From: Roseimicrobium sp. ORNL1
Lineage (GTDB): Bacteria; Verrucomicrobiota; Verrucomicrobiia; Verrucomicrobiales; Verrucomicrobiaceae
Assembly (NCBI RefSeq): GCF_011044495.1
Contig: NZ_CP049143.1
Coordinates: 6,324,001-6,388,000 of the forward strand
Length of the DNA: 64,000 nt
Reading direction: 5' to 3'
A program made the translations under genes and the position numbers. Positions 1 through 9,590 of the stretch are shown here, one piece after another. Every line of letters starts with the position of its first letter. The first letter of the stretch is position 1. A model generated the notes under the pieces. It had not been told where the DNA came from, ran no database searches, and saw only the letters and a list, made by a program, of their open reading frames with translations.

Positions 1-3000
1 ACCTGTGACCCACTCGCTGTTCCGCAGCGGAGGATAGATGCCGGGCAGGCCATTGCCATCGGGTTGGTGGCAGTTCAGGCAGAGGGCATCATAGATGAGC
101 TTGCCGGGATGCTCCTGCACAGGAGCGGCGTCCGCGATCTTGTGGACGAAGGCCACGTGCGTGGCATTGCCACCGAAGTCGAGCTTCTTCTCCGCGAGCG
201 GCTTGGCCCACTGGGGCTTCAGAGCACGCACACACTGGGCGAGTGAATAATCGATGAAGCGATCCCGCGGCGAATCCAACGCGAGTGCGGCGACCTCCAC
301 CGCCTCGGGCTTTTCCACATAGCTGAGCGCGACGATGGCCTCCAAACGCACACGAGGGTTCTCGTCGCGCACGCATTTGGTGAGCAACCCAAGAGGGTCG
401 GGAAGACGGTCCGCCCACGCGCCAACCACACGGGCTCCATAAGCACGCACGCGTGCATCCTTCGCCGTAAGAAGCTTTTCCAGCATCTTGAGGCGCACGG
501 ATTCGTGCGACTCATACACACCAATAACTTCCAGCAACAAATGCTCATAACCCTTGTCGGCAGCATTCAGTGTTTCCACCCAGGCATCGGTGGCCTTCGT
601 CACTTCCTCAGTGGGCAGGTCAAAGAGAAGACGCTTGGCCTGGTAGCGCGTCCAGCGCTCCGGCGAGCGCAGTTGCTCCAGCAGTTCCGGCGTCTTCATC
701 GCTGCGAGATTCGGCTGTTTCACCGGTTCGCGTCCTTTGTAGGTGATGCGCCAGATGCGGCCACGCGTGCGGTCGCGGCGCGGGTCGGCATAGCTGGCCT
801 GATAGTGGCCAATGATCGGATTGTACCAATCCGCCACATAGATGGCGCCATCCGGACCCACGCTCACATCCACAGGACGGAAGGCGGTGGAGGTGGACTT
901 CAGCAGCTTCGGAAGCTGCTCGGTGACGAAACCAGCGCCGTCATCGATGAATTTGTGGAACTCCATCACATTGCCGAAGTAACCGCCGATCACGGCGTAG
1001 CCCTGCACGTCATCCGGCAGTGCCTTCGTGCCGATGATGTCCAGTGCCGTTGTCTTCGGGTTCGTTTTGAAGAGCGAGCCGATGCCGTGGTATTGATCCG
1101 GGTCCTGTACGCGAATGGTCCCAGGCGTGGTGTAGTAGCCATCGGGACGGTCGCCGGACTTGTGGAAGATTTGATTGTAGTCGTCGAACGCCACGCCCCA
1201 GCAATTGTGGCCGGCTTTGCCACCGTTGAAGAAAGCGTCCATGCGCATCGTGCGCGGGTTCAAGCGCCATACACCGGCCTTGTCGAGACGGGAAAGGCCC
1301 CAGGGTGTTTCCACACGGGAGAAGGCATGCAACCCCTGCGTGAACCACAGGCTGCCATCGGGACCATGGGTGATGGAGTTCACCAGCTGGTGTGTGTCCC
1401 CCACCCCGAAGCCGGAGTAGATGACCGTGCGCTGGTCTGCCTTGCCGTCGCCATCGGTGTCCTTGAGATGAACGAGCTCATCGAAGTCGCACACATACAC
1501 ACCACCCGCGCCGGGCTCGACGCCTTGCACCATGGTGAGGCCTTCGGCGAAACGCGTGGTCTTGTCGACCTTGCCATCGTGATCCGTGTCTTCGCAGATG
1601 AGGATGAAGTCACCCGGTTTCCATCCGGCAAGGATGTGGGGATACGTCGGTGAGCAGGCCACGTAGAGACGACCTTTTTCATCCCACGCCATCTGCGTGG
1701 GCTTCACGAGATCATTTTTCTCCGAGGCGAAAAGCGTGGCCTCATAACCGTCCATCATCGTGAAGGTGGCCTTCTCCGCGTCCGGCGTGAACTCAGGGCT
1801 GTCCGGCATTGCCGTATAACCCGGACTCTTCGGAATGACTTCCGTGGGGGCTTCACCACGCGCCATGGAATGGATGCGCGCATCCAGCGCGGCAATGAGT
1901 GGCTTGTGATGCTCGAAGCTCTCTCGCAGCGTAGGCACATCGCCACCCGACTTGCCAAACAACTGGGCCACACGATCGCCATACACAAAGGACCAGTTCG
2001 CCGGACGCCAGCAGTCAAAGAAGAGGCGGTTCTTTTCAACAATGGCCGTGCGTAGCACTTCGTTGTCCGTGGCGGGCTGGGTGCCAGCGCCGAGTTCCTT
2101 CGCAATCAGCGAAGCCACCACACGCAAGCCTTCCGGATTGAGGTGAAGGCCATTGTCCGTGAGTCGCGGTTCCGTCGCCGAGCGCTCGCTGAGGGGCGTG
2201 AAGAGATCCACATACACGGCGCCACGCTGCTTCGCGATGGCACGCACGGCATCAGCATAGGCCTTCACGTCCGCATTACGCTTCGTGAGGTCCGGCGCAT
2301 GCGAAGCGAGCGGCTTCTCAAAGGGCATGGGAGACACCAGCACGACGCGATGCGTGCGTGCGGCGAATTCATCCAGCAGCTTGTGATACGCCGCCGTGAA
2401 CGCAGGCACCTTCGCCGCGCCATCAAACGCTTCCACCTGGCCGAACTGCGCAATCACCGTGGTCGCACCCGCAGACTCAAGCTGCGAGGTCCAGGAGCCG
2501 AAGTTCAAGTCGCGCCACTGCTCATAGACCGTGTCGCCTTCCCAGGCCATGGAGCGAAATCGGGGCTTTTTTTCGGCAAACGCAGACGTCAGCCAGCCCT
2601 CCAGGTTCGCGGTCTTCTGCTCGCGCACGAAATTCGTCTGGCCCGTGAGCACCAGTACCTCGTTGTCCTTCAGTTCGAACTTCCCATCCTTGAACGCCTC
2701 GGGCGCAGTGCCAGCCATCGCGGGGTCGCCGAAGCGCTGCATGATGACCGACTGCTCAGGTACCACATCGCCCGCGAGTTCCTCAATCGTGATGTTCCGG
2801 TAGGAGACAACGGCCTTGCACTTGCCGTGGATTTGCAGGGCGATAAGGCCCTCCTTCTCGATGCTGCCGTCCGGCTCGGAATAATCGACCGTCTGACGGC
2901 CATTCACAGTCAGCAAGATGCGCGGACCCTCGGCGCGGATTTCGTAGGTGTTCCAATCGCCCGGCTTCTCGAACTCGGCGATTTTGGCCTTGTCCCCCTC

Positions 3001-3402
3001 GGCCAGCATTTTCTTGCGGCGGGATTCGTCGTAGAGGAAGCCGGTATAGCCCGCGCCGATGTCGGCCTGGTAGCCGCTCATTTCATTCGGCGGACTCGGG
3101 ATGCGCTTGCTGCGGAACTGCACGCCGCCATTCACAAAACCCTCCGTGCCCACCAGTTTGTACTCGAACTTCAGGCGGAAATTCTTGTAGGTCTTCTTCG
3201 CGGCGAGGAATTCGTTCTGCGGATTGCCCTCCAGGGAGCCGCCCACGATGACGCCATTCTCCACGCGCCATACACTTGTATTGCCGTCCCAGCCTTCGAG
3301 CGTTTTGCCGTCGAAAAGGGGCACAGGCGCCGCGTGAACAGGGAATACGCTGCCGAGCAGGAGCAGGGCGCTGGTGAAGGAAGTGAGCAGATGGAGTCTC
3401 AT
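1..3402 (-). CDS. DUF1080 / SGNH / PVC-type haem-binding multidomain protein (3' end outside window)
   Basis: An open minus-strand frame runs from ATG at 3402 off the left edge (1134 codons visible, no stop). A Sec signal peptide (about residues 1-24) is followed by a DUF1080 sugar-binding/hydrolase-like domain (DGKTLEGWDG near residue 30). An SGNH-type esterase-like segment follows (GQTNF, QFGQVEAF, and a C-terminal DNGLHLNP holding the expected Asp/His), then a membrane-bound-dehydrogenase-type propeller, HEAT-like repeats and a cytochrome c motif CLNCH near the left edge. PVC-superphylum bacteria carry many such secreted proteins, linked to polysaccharide degradation. The chain is unusually long because several usually separate modules are fused. 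The substrate cannot be deduced. Confidence 0.85.
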   Translation of the reverse strand, partial: MRLHLLTSFTSALLLLGSVFPVHAAPVPLFDGKTLEGWDGNTSVWRVENGVIVGGSLEGNPQNEFLAAKKTYKNFRLKFEYKLVGTEGFVNGGVQFRSKRIPSPPNEMSGYQADIGAGYTGFLYDESRRKKMLAEGDKAKIAEFEKPGDWNTYEIRAEGPRILLTVNGRQTVDYSEPDGSIEKEGLIALQIHGKCKAVVSYRNITIEELAGDVVPEQSVIMQRFGDPAMAGTAPEAFKDGKFELKDNEVLVLTGQTNFVREQKTANLEGWLTSAFAEKKPRFRSMAWEGDTVYEQWRDLNFGSWTSQLESAGATTVIAQFGQVEAFDGAAKVPAFTAAYHKLLDEFAARTHRVVLVSPMPFEKPLASHAPDLTKRNADVKAYADAVRAIAKQRGAVYVDLFTPLSERSATEPRLTDNGLHLNPEGLRVVASLIAKELGAGTQPATDNEVLRTAIVEKNRLFFDCWRPANWSFVYGDRVAQLFGKSGGDVPTLRESFEHHKPLIAALDARIHSMARGEAPTEVIPKSPGYTAMPDSPEFTPDAEKATFTMMDGYEATLFASEKNDLVKPTQMAWDEKGRLYVACSPTYPHILAGWKPGDFILICEDTDHDGKVDKTTRFAEGLTMVQGVEPGAGGVYVCDFDELVHLKDTDGDGKADQRTVIYSGFGVGDTHQLVNSITHGPDGSLWFTQGLHAFSRVETPWGLSRLDKAGVWRLNPRTMRMDAFFNGGKAGHNCWGVAFDDYNQIFHKSGDRPDGYYTTPGTIRVQDPDQYHGIGSLFKTNPKTTALDIIGTKALPDDVQGYAVIGGYFGNVMEFHKFIDDGAGFVTEQLPKLLKSTSTAFRPVDVSVGPDGAIYVADWYNPIIGHYQASYADPRRDRTRGRIWRITYKGREPVKQPNLAAMKTPELLEQLRSPERWTRYQAKRLLFDLPTEEVTKATDAWVETLNAADKGYEHLLLEVIGVYESHESVRLKMLEKLLTAKDARVRAYGARVVGAWADRLPDPLGLLTKCVRDENPRVRLEAIVALSYVEKPEAVEVAALALDSPRDRFIDYSLAQCVRALKPQWAKPLAEKKLDFGGNATHVAFVHKIADAAPVQEHPGKLIYDALCLNCHQPDGNGLPGIYPPLRNSEWVTG

Positions 3403-3505
3403 GGGAAATCGGGGGTGGTGAAAACGGTCCGTCCGGGGAGCTTTTTGCCACGGACAGGAACACATTTTCAGGGTCTTGCACCCGGGGGCGCGGGCGTAGT
3501 ACAGT

Positions 3506-4009
3506 GTGAAGCCCGTGACCTCAACCTCAACCCCCACCCCACGCCAACTCTACCGTGCTCTCGATCGTGGTGAAATCACGAAGGAGGAATTCCGTGCCTC
3601 CATGCGCGAACATGCCCTCGCGCTGATCGAGGAAATGGAAGAGGTGCACCAAAATCCCGTAGCGGCCTGGATTGAAACCCTGCGAAATCGACAGGCCGCA
3701 GCACGCCTGGCACGCGCCCATGGGGAGCATGTGGTGCGGGAGGCATTCATCGCCCTGTCCGAGGTGGCAGACTTCCCGCTGGCCCACTGGCTGTGGAATG
3801 CGGATCACGACCACCTGCCGCTGTACTGCTTTCTGCGGACGCGAAAGGAGCCCATCTTCCGCGTGCTGAAGCTGGTGTCCCAACCGTGGCTCCTGATGCT
3901 GAGCGTGGAATACGGCAGCGCGGCAAAGGGTCAGGCCACGAGGGAGAAGTTCACGTTCTCGCGGGAACGCTTCGGCCGGCTCACGGTGACGAAGCGGGAG
4001 GCGGCGTGA
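3506..4009 (+). CDS. hypothetical protein, 167 aa
   Basis: A 167-residue soluble protein with an apparent GTG start. The N-terminal half is helical and charged (RQLYRALDRGEITKEEF, a short-C-terminal-domain-like start), and the C-terminal half is Trp/Leu-rich without a membrane segment or signal peptide. It lies between two minus-strand genes and so is transcribed alone. Base composition matches its surroundings. I do not recognise a family, and a function cannot be assigned. Confidence 0.55.
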   Translation: MKPVTSTSTPTPRQLYRALDRGEITKEEFRASMREHALALIEEMEEVHQNPVAAWIETLRNRQAAARLARAHGEHVVREAFIALSEVADFPLAHWLWNADHDHLPLYCFLRTRKEPIFRVLKLVSQPWLLMLSVEYGSAAKGQATREKFTFSRERFGRLTVTKREAA

Positions 4010-4150
4010 GTTGCAAGAAGCGGCTCCGCACCCACCATTACCAACCACGGCACTAAGGCTAGTGCCGCTCCTTGAACAATCGCGCCCTTCACATGGAAGG
4101 GCGGGATACGCCGGCCGGAGGCCAGCGCTCCCAGGGCTCTTGAACCTCAG

Positions 4151-5056
4151 CTACACCGTGGCCGTTTCTGCCGTGGCGGGAGCGGGAGCAGGCGCAGCAG
4201 TGGCGCTCGCAGGCACGCGCACGGGATGGACGTCGTCATCGGTCTCGTCCGGCTCGGCGGAGGGAGCGTTAAGGAGGATGCCCTTGGGCTCGCGGTTGGA
4301 GCGGCGGCACCAATCTTCATAGGTGATGACCTCGAAGGTGCGGTCCAGATGCTCCACGATGGCGGTCATGGACTCCACCCAGTCACCGGAGTTGATGTAG
4401 TGGACGTCGCCCACCTTCTTGTCCGCCGGGGTGTGGATGTGGCCGCAGATGATGCCAGCGCAGCCCTTGCTCTTGGCAAGCTCCTGGAGCTGCTCTTCGA
4501 ATTTACCCACGAAGCTCACGGCGCCCTTCACCTTGGCTTTCACCCACTTGGCGAAGGAGAAGGGTTCCTTGCCGCGCCAGTGACGCCAGGCGTTGTAGGC
4601 GCGGTTCAGTTTCAGCAGGGAGTTGTAACCCACCGAGCCGAGCTGGGCCATCCACTTGTGATTTGTGGTCACGTGGTCAAAGCCGTCGCCATGCACCACG
4701 AGGTAGTTGCCATGCGGGGACTCATGGATGTGCTCCTGCACGATCTGCAGGTTGTCGAACACGATGGGCAGGAAGCGCTCCAGCACGTCGTCGTGATTTC
4801 CACGCGTGTAGATGACCTCGATGTTCTCCTTCTCCATCTTGCGCAGCACCGTGCGCACGAAGTGGGTGTGTGGCTTGGTCCACTTGCCACCGCGCTGGAG
4901 GGCCCACGCGTCGATAATGTCGCCGTTCATCACGAGCTTTTCGCAGATGGAATTGCGAAGGAAGTGGCTGGCCTGGGCCGCCTTGCACTCGGGGGCGCCG
5001 AGGTGCACGTCAGAGATGAAGATCGTCTTGAATCGGAGTTTGCGTTTACGGGCCAT
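4151..5056 (-). CDS. LpxH-like metallophosphoesterase
   Basis: Calcineurin-type phosphoesterase resembling UDP-2,3-diacylglucosamine diphosphatase, the lipid A enzyme. Metal-ligand motifs appear in order: SDVHLG near residue 15, NGDIID near 47, RGNHD near 85, VHGDGFDH near 120 and CGHIHTP near 210. The Pro/Ala/Asp-rich tail of about 40 residues is probably disordered. The start at 5056 (MARKRKLRF) puts the first metal motif at the usual distance; the frame extends upstream to 5170 without family similarity. It follows a glycosyltransferase gene 47 bp upstream on the same strand, consistent with an envelope-glycolipid operon. Exact substrate is inferred. Confidence 0.8.
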   Translation of the reverse strand: MARKRKLRFKTIFISDVHLGAPECKAAQASHFLRNSICEKLVMNGDIIDAWALQRGGKWTKPHTHFVRTVLRKMEKENIEVIYTRGNHDDVLERFLPIVFDNLQIVQEHIHESPHGNYLVVHGDGFDHVTTNHKWMAQLGSVGYNSLLKLNRAYNAWRHWRGKEPFSFAKWVKAKVKGAVSFVGKFEEQLQELAKSKGCAGIICGHIHTPADKKVGDVHYINSGDWVESMTAIVEHLDRTFEVITYEDWCRRSNREPKGILLNAPSAEPDETDDDVHPVRVPASATAAPAPAPATAETATV

Positions 5057-5103
5057 GGCGTTGTGGGGGAGTGAGAGTTGGGGAGTTGGATGCCGGGCAC
5101 AGT

Positions 5104-6237
5104 CTAGGAAGCGAATGCAAAAGCCGTGCCTGCCAGTTCCTGTTCGAACTGTTCGACAATGGCGTTCCATGAAAGCTTCTCCGCGGTGCGGGCTGCGGCA
5201 TTGCGCAGATCCACATCCTGCCAGTGCGCCAGGGCGGCGTCGGTGGCGGCAAGGAACGCGGATTCGTCACCAAATGCGGCCGTGTGGCCGTTGTCCCCAT
5301 GCCGCACATGCTGATTCGCGGCGGCATAATCAAAACTCACCGTGCTCAGGCCGGAGGCCAGCGCCTCGGTGAGCACATTGCCAAACGTCTCCGTCAGGCT
5401 TGGAAACACAAAGATATCCGCGCTGGCATAATGGGAGGCCAGGTCCTCACCCCTGCGCGCGCCGGCAAAAATGAATTCGGGATGCGCCTCCATCAAGGAA
5501 GCCGCCTTCGGACCATCCCCGACGAAGACACACTTCGCACCGGGATGCTTCGCCTGGATGCGCTGGAAGGCCTTCACCGTAAGCGGCAAATTTTTCTCGG
5601 CAGCGACGCGACCCACGAACAAAGCCACAGGCGTACTGCCATCCACACCCCAGGAGCGGCGCAGGGATTCATCCCGCCGATCCGGATTGAAAAGGTCGGT
5701 ATCCACCCCGCGGCCCAGCACACCCACATTGTCGATGCCCAACTTCCGGAGCTGCGCAGCGGTGCTTTCACTCGGGGTGAGCGTCCTGGCTGTGCAATTG
5801 TGCAGCCACCTCAGGTACCCCGAGGCGGCGTTCTTCAGAATGGGGACGCGATAGTCTTGTGAATAGGTGTGGAAATTCGTGTGGAACCCCGAGACCACCC
5901 GCACGCCGTGGAGCTTGGCGGCCCGGATGGCGTTGCAGCCCATGATGGTTTCCACAGCCACATACATGGCATCCGGTCGCAGAGACTCGATGTGGCGGGC
6001 GAAATAATTCCTCGAGGCAAAGCCGAGCCGCACCCCGTCATACCCCGGCAGCGGCATGGCGCCCACGGCCTGCACCTTCACGCCATACTTCTTGTTCTCG
6101 TCCCTGGCACCTTCGCTTGTGGTGATGACATGGACTTCGTGCCCGCGTTTTGCGAGGCCGCGCGACAATGTTTGCAGTGTGCGCGCCACCCCGTTGATGT
6201 CCGGCGGGAACGTGTCGGATACGAGCATGAACTTCAT
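5104..6237 (-). CDS. GT4-family glycosyltransferase
   Basis: A 377-residue GT-B glycosyltransferase. The N-terminus SDTFPPDINGVARTL is typical of mannosyl- and sulfoquinovosyl-type GT4 enzymes. The C-terminal domain has FVGRVAAEKN and the donor-binding segment PSLTETFGNVLTEALASG with the expected Glu residues (ExxxxxxxxE). It is cytosolic with no signal peptide and probably acts on a lipid acceptor at the inner membrane. It is co-directional with the downstream LpxH-like gene. Donor and acceptor cannot be fixed from sequence. Confidence 0.85.
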   Translation of the reverse strand: MKFMLVSDTFPPDINGVARTLQTLSRGLAKRGHEVHVITTSEGARDENKKYGVKVQAVGAMPLPGYDGVRLGFASRNYFARHIESLRPDAMYVAVETIMGCNAIRAAKLHGVRVVSGFHTNFHTYSQDYRVPILKNAASGYLRWLHNCTARTLTPSESTAAQLRKLGIDNVGVLGRGVDTDLFNPDRRDESLRRSWGVDGSTPVALFVGRVAAEKNLPLTVKAFQRIQAKHPGAKCVFVGDGPKAASLMEAHPEFIFAGARRGEDLASHYASADIFVFPSLTETFGNVLTEALASGLSTVSFDYAAANQHVRHGDNGHTAAFGDESAFLAATDAALAHWQDVDLRNAAARTAEKLSWNAIVEQFEQELAGTAFAFAS

Positions 6238-6309
6238 CAGTCTGGCCCTCCCATCATACTTTCCTCATGCGCACCTGAACATCTGCAGGTGGTGACGTTA
6301 TCGTCACCT

Positions 6310-6355
6310 CGCAAGATATGGGCATAAACCAATCCCGGCAACGCCATATCTTGCG
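6310..6355. repeat. intergenic inverted repeat (12-bp arms)
   Basis: Perfect 12-bp arms, CGCAAGATATGG at 6310-6321 and its complement at 6344-6355, around a 22-nt loop. They lie between the end of the NAGPA-like gene and the start of the glycosyltransferase gene, both on the minus strand. A second small dyad (GGTGACGTTATCGTCACC, about 6291-6308) abuts it. It could be an RNA hairpin or a miniature mobile repeat. There is no clear T-tract, so I do not call it a terminator. Confidence 0.6.
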
Positions 6356-6359
6356 ATTG

Positions 6360-7115
6360 TCACCTAGGCACGACGAACATCGCCGCAAAGGTGTTCGGAG
6401 TCAATTTGGCATCTTTGTCAGGGTCTACCAGCATGTCCGAAATGTCTCCATCGAGAAACAATGCGTCCTTACATCCGAGGTGGAGGAAGAACTGGCAGAG
6501 CTGGTGAAACGTCACGCGGCCCTTCGTGCGGTCGTCGCGATCATTCATCACGAAGATGACCTGTCCAGTGGAGGCATTCACACCCACGGCGCTGCGCAGG
6601 CGTTTGTTCGGTGAGTTCACGTTGAAGGCGGGATGCAGCACGCCCTTGCGCATAAGTATGGGCCCACTCTGGGTGGCAAGGCGTGGCTTTAATCCGCTGC
6701 GACTGTACTCGACGGACTCCATGACGCTGGCGCCCGTGGTATCATCCACGTAGAAGACGCCGTTAGGCTTGAGGTAGAAATTCCCTTCTGCATCCTTCAG
6801 GCTGAGCGGCACCAGTTCCTTCCCGGCGCAGATGGTCAGACCGCAGGGCTTGGGACCGTTTTCGTAGATGCCCGCGTTCGTGGCGAAGGCGATCTCTTTG
6901 CCTTCGCTTGCGAGTTCTTTGCGCAGTCCTTCAAAGTCGCGGAGTGGCTGGCCGTCTTTTCCGAGCCAGCGGAGTTCGAGCGTATTCAGTTTGTCTTTAT
7001 CAATGCGATGCACGTGATAAAGCGCGCCTTGGAACTCAACCTTCTCGGAGGCTTTCAACGTGGCTGTTGCCGTGGAGGCAATTCCGAGAAGTGTGACAAT
7101 CCAACGAGGGAGCAT
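6360..7115 (-). CDS. phosphodiester glycosidase family protein (DUF2233/NAGPA-like)
   Basis: A 251-residue exported protein with an N-terminal hydrophobic signal segment. Its core matches the NAGPA/DUF2233 phosphodiester glycosidase fold: ATNAGIYENG near residue 80, KPNGVFYVDD near 113, TQSGPILMRKG near 143 and FLDGDISDMLV near 225. The family removes sugars linked by phosphodiester bonds. It is co-directional with the downstream glycosyltransferase but separated by an inverted repeat. The in vivo substrate is unknown. Confidence 0.8.
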   Translation of the reverse strand: MLPRWIVTLLGIASTATATLKASEKVEFQGALYHVHRIDKDKLNTLELRWLGKDGQPLRDFEGLRKELASEGKEIAFATNAGIYENGPKPCGLTICAGKELVPLSLKDAEGNFYLKPNGVFYVDDTTGASVMESVEYSRSGLKPRLATQSGPILMRKGVLHPAFNVNSPNKRLRSAVGVNASTGQVIFVMNDRDDRTKGRVTFHQLCQFFLHLGCKDALFLDGDISDMLVDPDKDAKLTPNTFAAMFVVPR

Positions 7116-7172
7116 ATGCGGCGTGAAATCGTGGCTGTAGTTTTTGTCGTACTGCGCTTGGGCTGAAAACCA

Positions 7173-7583
7173 TTAGTACAATTCGCCCTTGATGAGAGCC
7201 CCGAACATCGCAGCCAACGTTGGCCTTGGCGAAGAATCTATAACGGAAGAGTGAACAAAGCCCATAGGAAATCGGATTACTTCAGCCTGCCCCCCTCCAA
7301 ACCTGAGAGCGTAGAAGTGGGCGCTGTCATCTCCGATCGCGATCACCTCCGGAAGGTGAGTCTGAATTCCATATCCTTCGTTGAGGTTGCTCACACTTTC
7401 ACAGGGCCAAATCGAGAAATACACATCCCCTACTGGCCCCTCTCCTCCGTTCGCCCACCGCAGAAGAGCCAGATAGTCATCTGGCAGTGGAAGGGTGGCC
7501 CAGTTGGTGAGCCTCCTCAATAAATCCTCGGAAGCGGGAGGATTTGGCAACCACGGCGGTGGGAGAACAGATTCCCAAGTCAT
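7173..7583 (-). CDS. SMI1/KNR4-family protein
   Basis: About 136 residues from the start at 7583 (MTWESV); the frame continues upstream but would overlap the next gene. PLPDDYLALLRWANGGEGPVGD and the C-terminal IAIGDDSAHFYALRFGGG are the SMI1/KNR4 (SUKH-like) signature. Many bacterial members are immunity proteins of polymorphic toxin systems, but no toxin gene is adjacent, so an orphan-immunity role is only possible. Confidence 0.7.
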   Translation of the reverse strand: MTWESVLPPPWLPNPPASEDLLRRLTNWATLPLPDDYLALLRWANGGEGPVGDVYFSIWPCESVSNLNEGYGIQTHLPEVIAIGDDSAHFYALRFGGGQAEVIRFPMGFVHSSVIDSSPRPTLAAMFGALIKGELY

Positions 7584-7629
7584 GAGAGGAGGTTTTCGCA
7601 GCTTCGCATCGCGATATGGATACGACCTT

Positions 7630-8817
7630 TCAAGTCGCCGGAATCTCAATCACCTTCCCATGCCGCTCCTGCTCTTCCTCAGGACGCGTTTCCACATTTT
7701 CGACTTCCTTGTCTTCTTCCTTCAGCACCGGCTCTTCCGTCTTCGCCGTTATCGCTTCCTCCGTTGATTTTTGCGCATCCACCTGTGCCACCTTCTCACT
7801 CTCACGCGTCGTCACCATCTCATTCAGTCTTGTAACAACCGCTTCCACCAGATCGCTCTGTCCGCGACGAAAGCGAAATACCGCACGCATCGCGGAGCCT
7901 TCGAGGATGAGGTTCTCACTGAGGAATCTTGGATCCACACGCACGGAAACATCCGCCAGCGGCAATGAAAAAAGACGATCCCGCATGCCCTTGGTGGCTG
8001 CAAACCACCCTGCGTTGGGATTGGAGGTCAGCACCAGCACGCCATCGAGATTCGTTTTCAGACCAGCCACGCCCTTGCAGCGCGCGCTCAGGCAGCGCAC
8101 CGCCACTTGCACCTGCGCCTCTTCCACATTGCCGTGAATGCGGAGCAGATCACGAAGCGGATTGTTCACCACCTGCTTGAGTTCCACGGTCTCGTTGGAA
8201 AGGAGACGCTTGGCCGGCAACTTCACCTTCTGCCACATGAGCCACATGGTGGTCTTCGAGGTGCGCCACAGCCTTGGCAGCAGCAGCCACAGCACCACGA
8301 GCAGAGCAGCAAAGACGGCCAGCGCCACGGCGGGATGCATCAAGGTGAGCGCCACGCCGCCGGCCACCCCGGCATCCTCCGCCACACTGAGGGTGATATT
8401 GCTCACCGGTTCTGGAGAATGATTCACCGCGAGCCGCGTCCCCGCCTTCGCCGTGTGCGTGGTGAGCGAGGCACCACCCGCGACCAAAGCTGCCGCCACC
8501 TGCATCCAAACCGGCATGTCCCCCACGGCCTGCAAACTCAACAGCACGCCACCCACGGGTCGGATGAACGTATGCACGCTGTCCCACATCGAATCGACCC
8601 AGGGGACCTTGTCCGCCAGAAACTCCATGGCAAAAAGAAGTCCGGCCACAATGAGCACCACGGGGTGCCCCAGCTCTTGTAGAGCCTGATGCTGCTCCGC
8701 CAGGTGCAGCCAATTGAACCGCACCGCCAGTCCTGTGAGGAAGACCGTGAGGTACAAATTAACCCCGGCCAGCGTCGCCAGCCCGAGCGCCACGCCAAGT
8801 TGATCAAGAATGTGCAT
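7630..8817 (-). CDS. DUF4126 domain membrane protein
   Basis: About 395 residues from MHILDQLGVALG at 8817. The first 210 residues hold several hydrophobic helices with the DUF4126 pattern (ATLAGVNLYLTVFLTGLAVRF, then FLADKVPWVDSMWDSVHTFIRP and the HTAKAGTR loop). A soluble C-terminal domain of about 150 residues follows, ending in a Glu/Lys-rich tail. The molecular role of the family is unknown. No operon partner is evident. Confidence 0.75.
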   Translation of the reverse strand: MHILDQLGVALGLATLAGVNLYLTVFLTGLAVRFNWLHLAEQHQALQELGHPVVLIVAGLLFAMEFLADKVPWVDSMWDSVHTFIRPVGGVLLSLQAVGDMPVWMQVAAALVAGGASLTTHTAKAGTRLAVNHSPEPVSNITLSVAEDAGVAGGVALTLMHPAVALAVFAALLVVLWLLLPRLWRTSKTTMWLMWQKVKLPAKRLLSNETVELKQVVNNPLRDLLRIHGNVEEAQVQVAVRCLSARCKGVAGLKTNLDGVLVLTSNPNAGWFAATKGMRDRLFSLPLADVSVRVDPRFLSENLILEGSAMRAVFRFRRGQSDLVEAVVTRLNEMVTTRESEKVAQVDAQKSTEEAITAKTEEPVLKEEDKEVENVETRPEEEQERHGKVIEIPAT

Positions 8818-8932
8818 GGGAGAGGAGATGAAATGCCAAGGCAATAGACTTGGCGTGTACTCAGCTTGTTCAATCAAGCCTCCTGAGCAGGTAGGCTTGA
8901 CGCGCTGTCTTTAAGAGCAATCATTCTCTTCA

Positions 8933-9526
8933 ATGCGTGTAGACCTCAGCGAGAGCCTTGTGCACTTCACCAAAGGGGAAAGCGAGGAAGATGCGTATGA
9001 AACCTTGAGGAAAATACTTTGGGAACAACGCTTAGTTGGCGGGAGCAAATTCATTCGAGGAGGCCATCGCTGCGTTTGTTTTTCAGAGACACCTCTGGGC
9101 GCGTTGAGTTCTGGGCTAGTCAACACGCAGGGTTTTTCGCGGTACTCGCCATTTGGAATTCTATTCCAGAAAAATTACATTTTCTCAATCGGAGGACGGC
9201 CGGTAATTTATCAGCCCGATAGCGAGTTCAGTCTTTTACCGCCTGAAATTCAATGGCGTCATGTTCGGCTTGAACTGGAATGTACTCCTCCAATCGACTT
9301 CACCTGGGAACGTGAATGGCGGATCCCAATAGAGGTGTTGGAGTTTTCCCCTGCACAGGTGATTGTAATCCTGCCAAATGAGTCATTCAAGAGGAGGCTT
9401 GATGCAGAGATTTGTGGAGAGAGCTTTTACTACGCATGGTCTTTGACCACTGTCTTGGGAGACGTCGGCTGGATGTATGACACTGGCAACCCATGGCTGA
9501 TGGATTCCATAAATACGCAAGATTGA
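8933..9526 (+). CDS. hypothetical protein, 197 aa
   Basis: A soluble 197-residue protein. VHFTKGESEEDAYETL at the N-terminus, CVCFSETPLGAL in the middle and a later FTWEREWRI segment recall uncharacterised proteins often annotated as possible ADP-ribosyltransferase-like or abortive-infection factors. I cannot confirm this. Composition is more A+T-rich than the flanking genes, which suggests a mobile accessory gene. Confidence 0.6.
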   Translation: MRVDLSESLVHFTKGESEEDAYETLRKILWEQRLVGGSKFIRGGHRCVCFSETPLGALSSGLVNTQGFSRYSPFGILFQKNYIFSIGGRPVIYQPDSEFSLLPPEIQWRHVRLELECTPPIDFTWEREWRIPIEVLEFSPAQVIVILPNESFKRRLDAEICGESFYYAWSLTTVLGDVGWMYDTGNPWLMDSINTQD

Positions 9527-9590
9527 ATCTAATCACTACACCCGATACAGCGATCGGCGCCCATTTTCTCCATTCGATCACACATCCTGC

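Noticed and set aside
2143-3573. Plus-strand frame of 476 codons
   Set aside because: It is a shadow of the minus-strand multidomain gene 1-3402, whose translation shows clear DUF1080, SGNH and CxxCH motifs.
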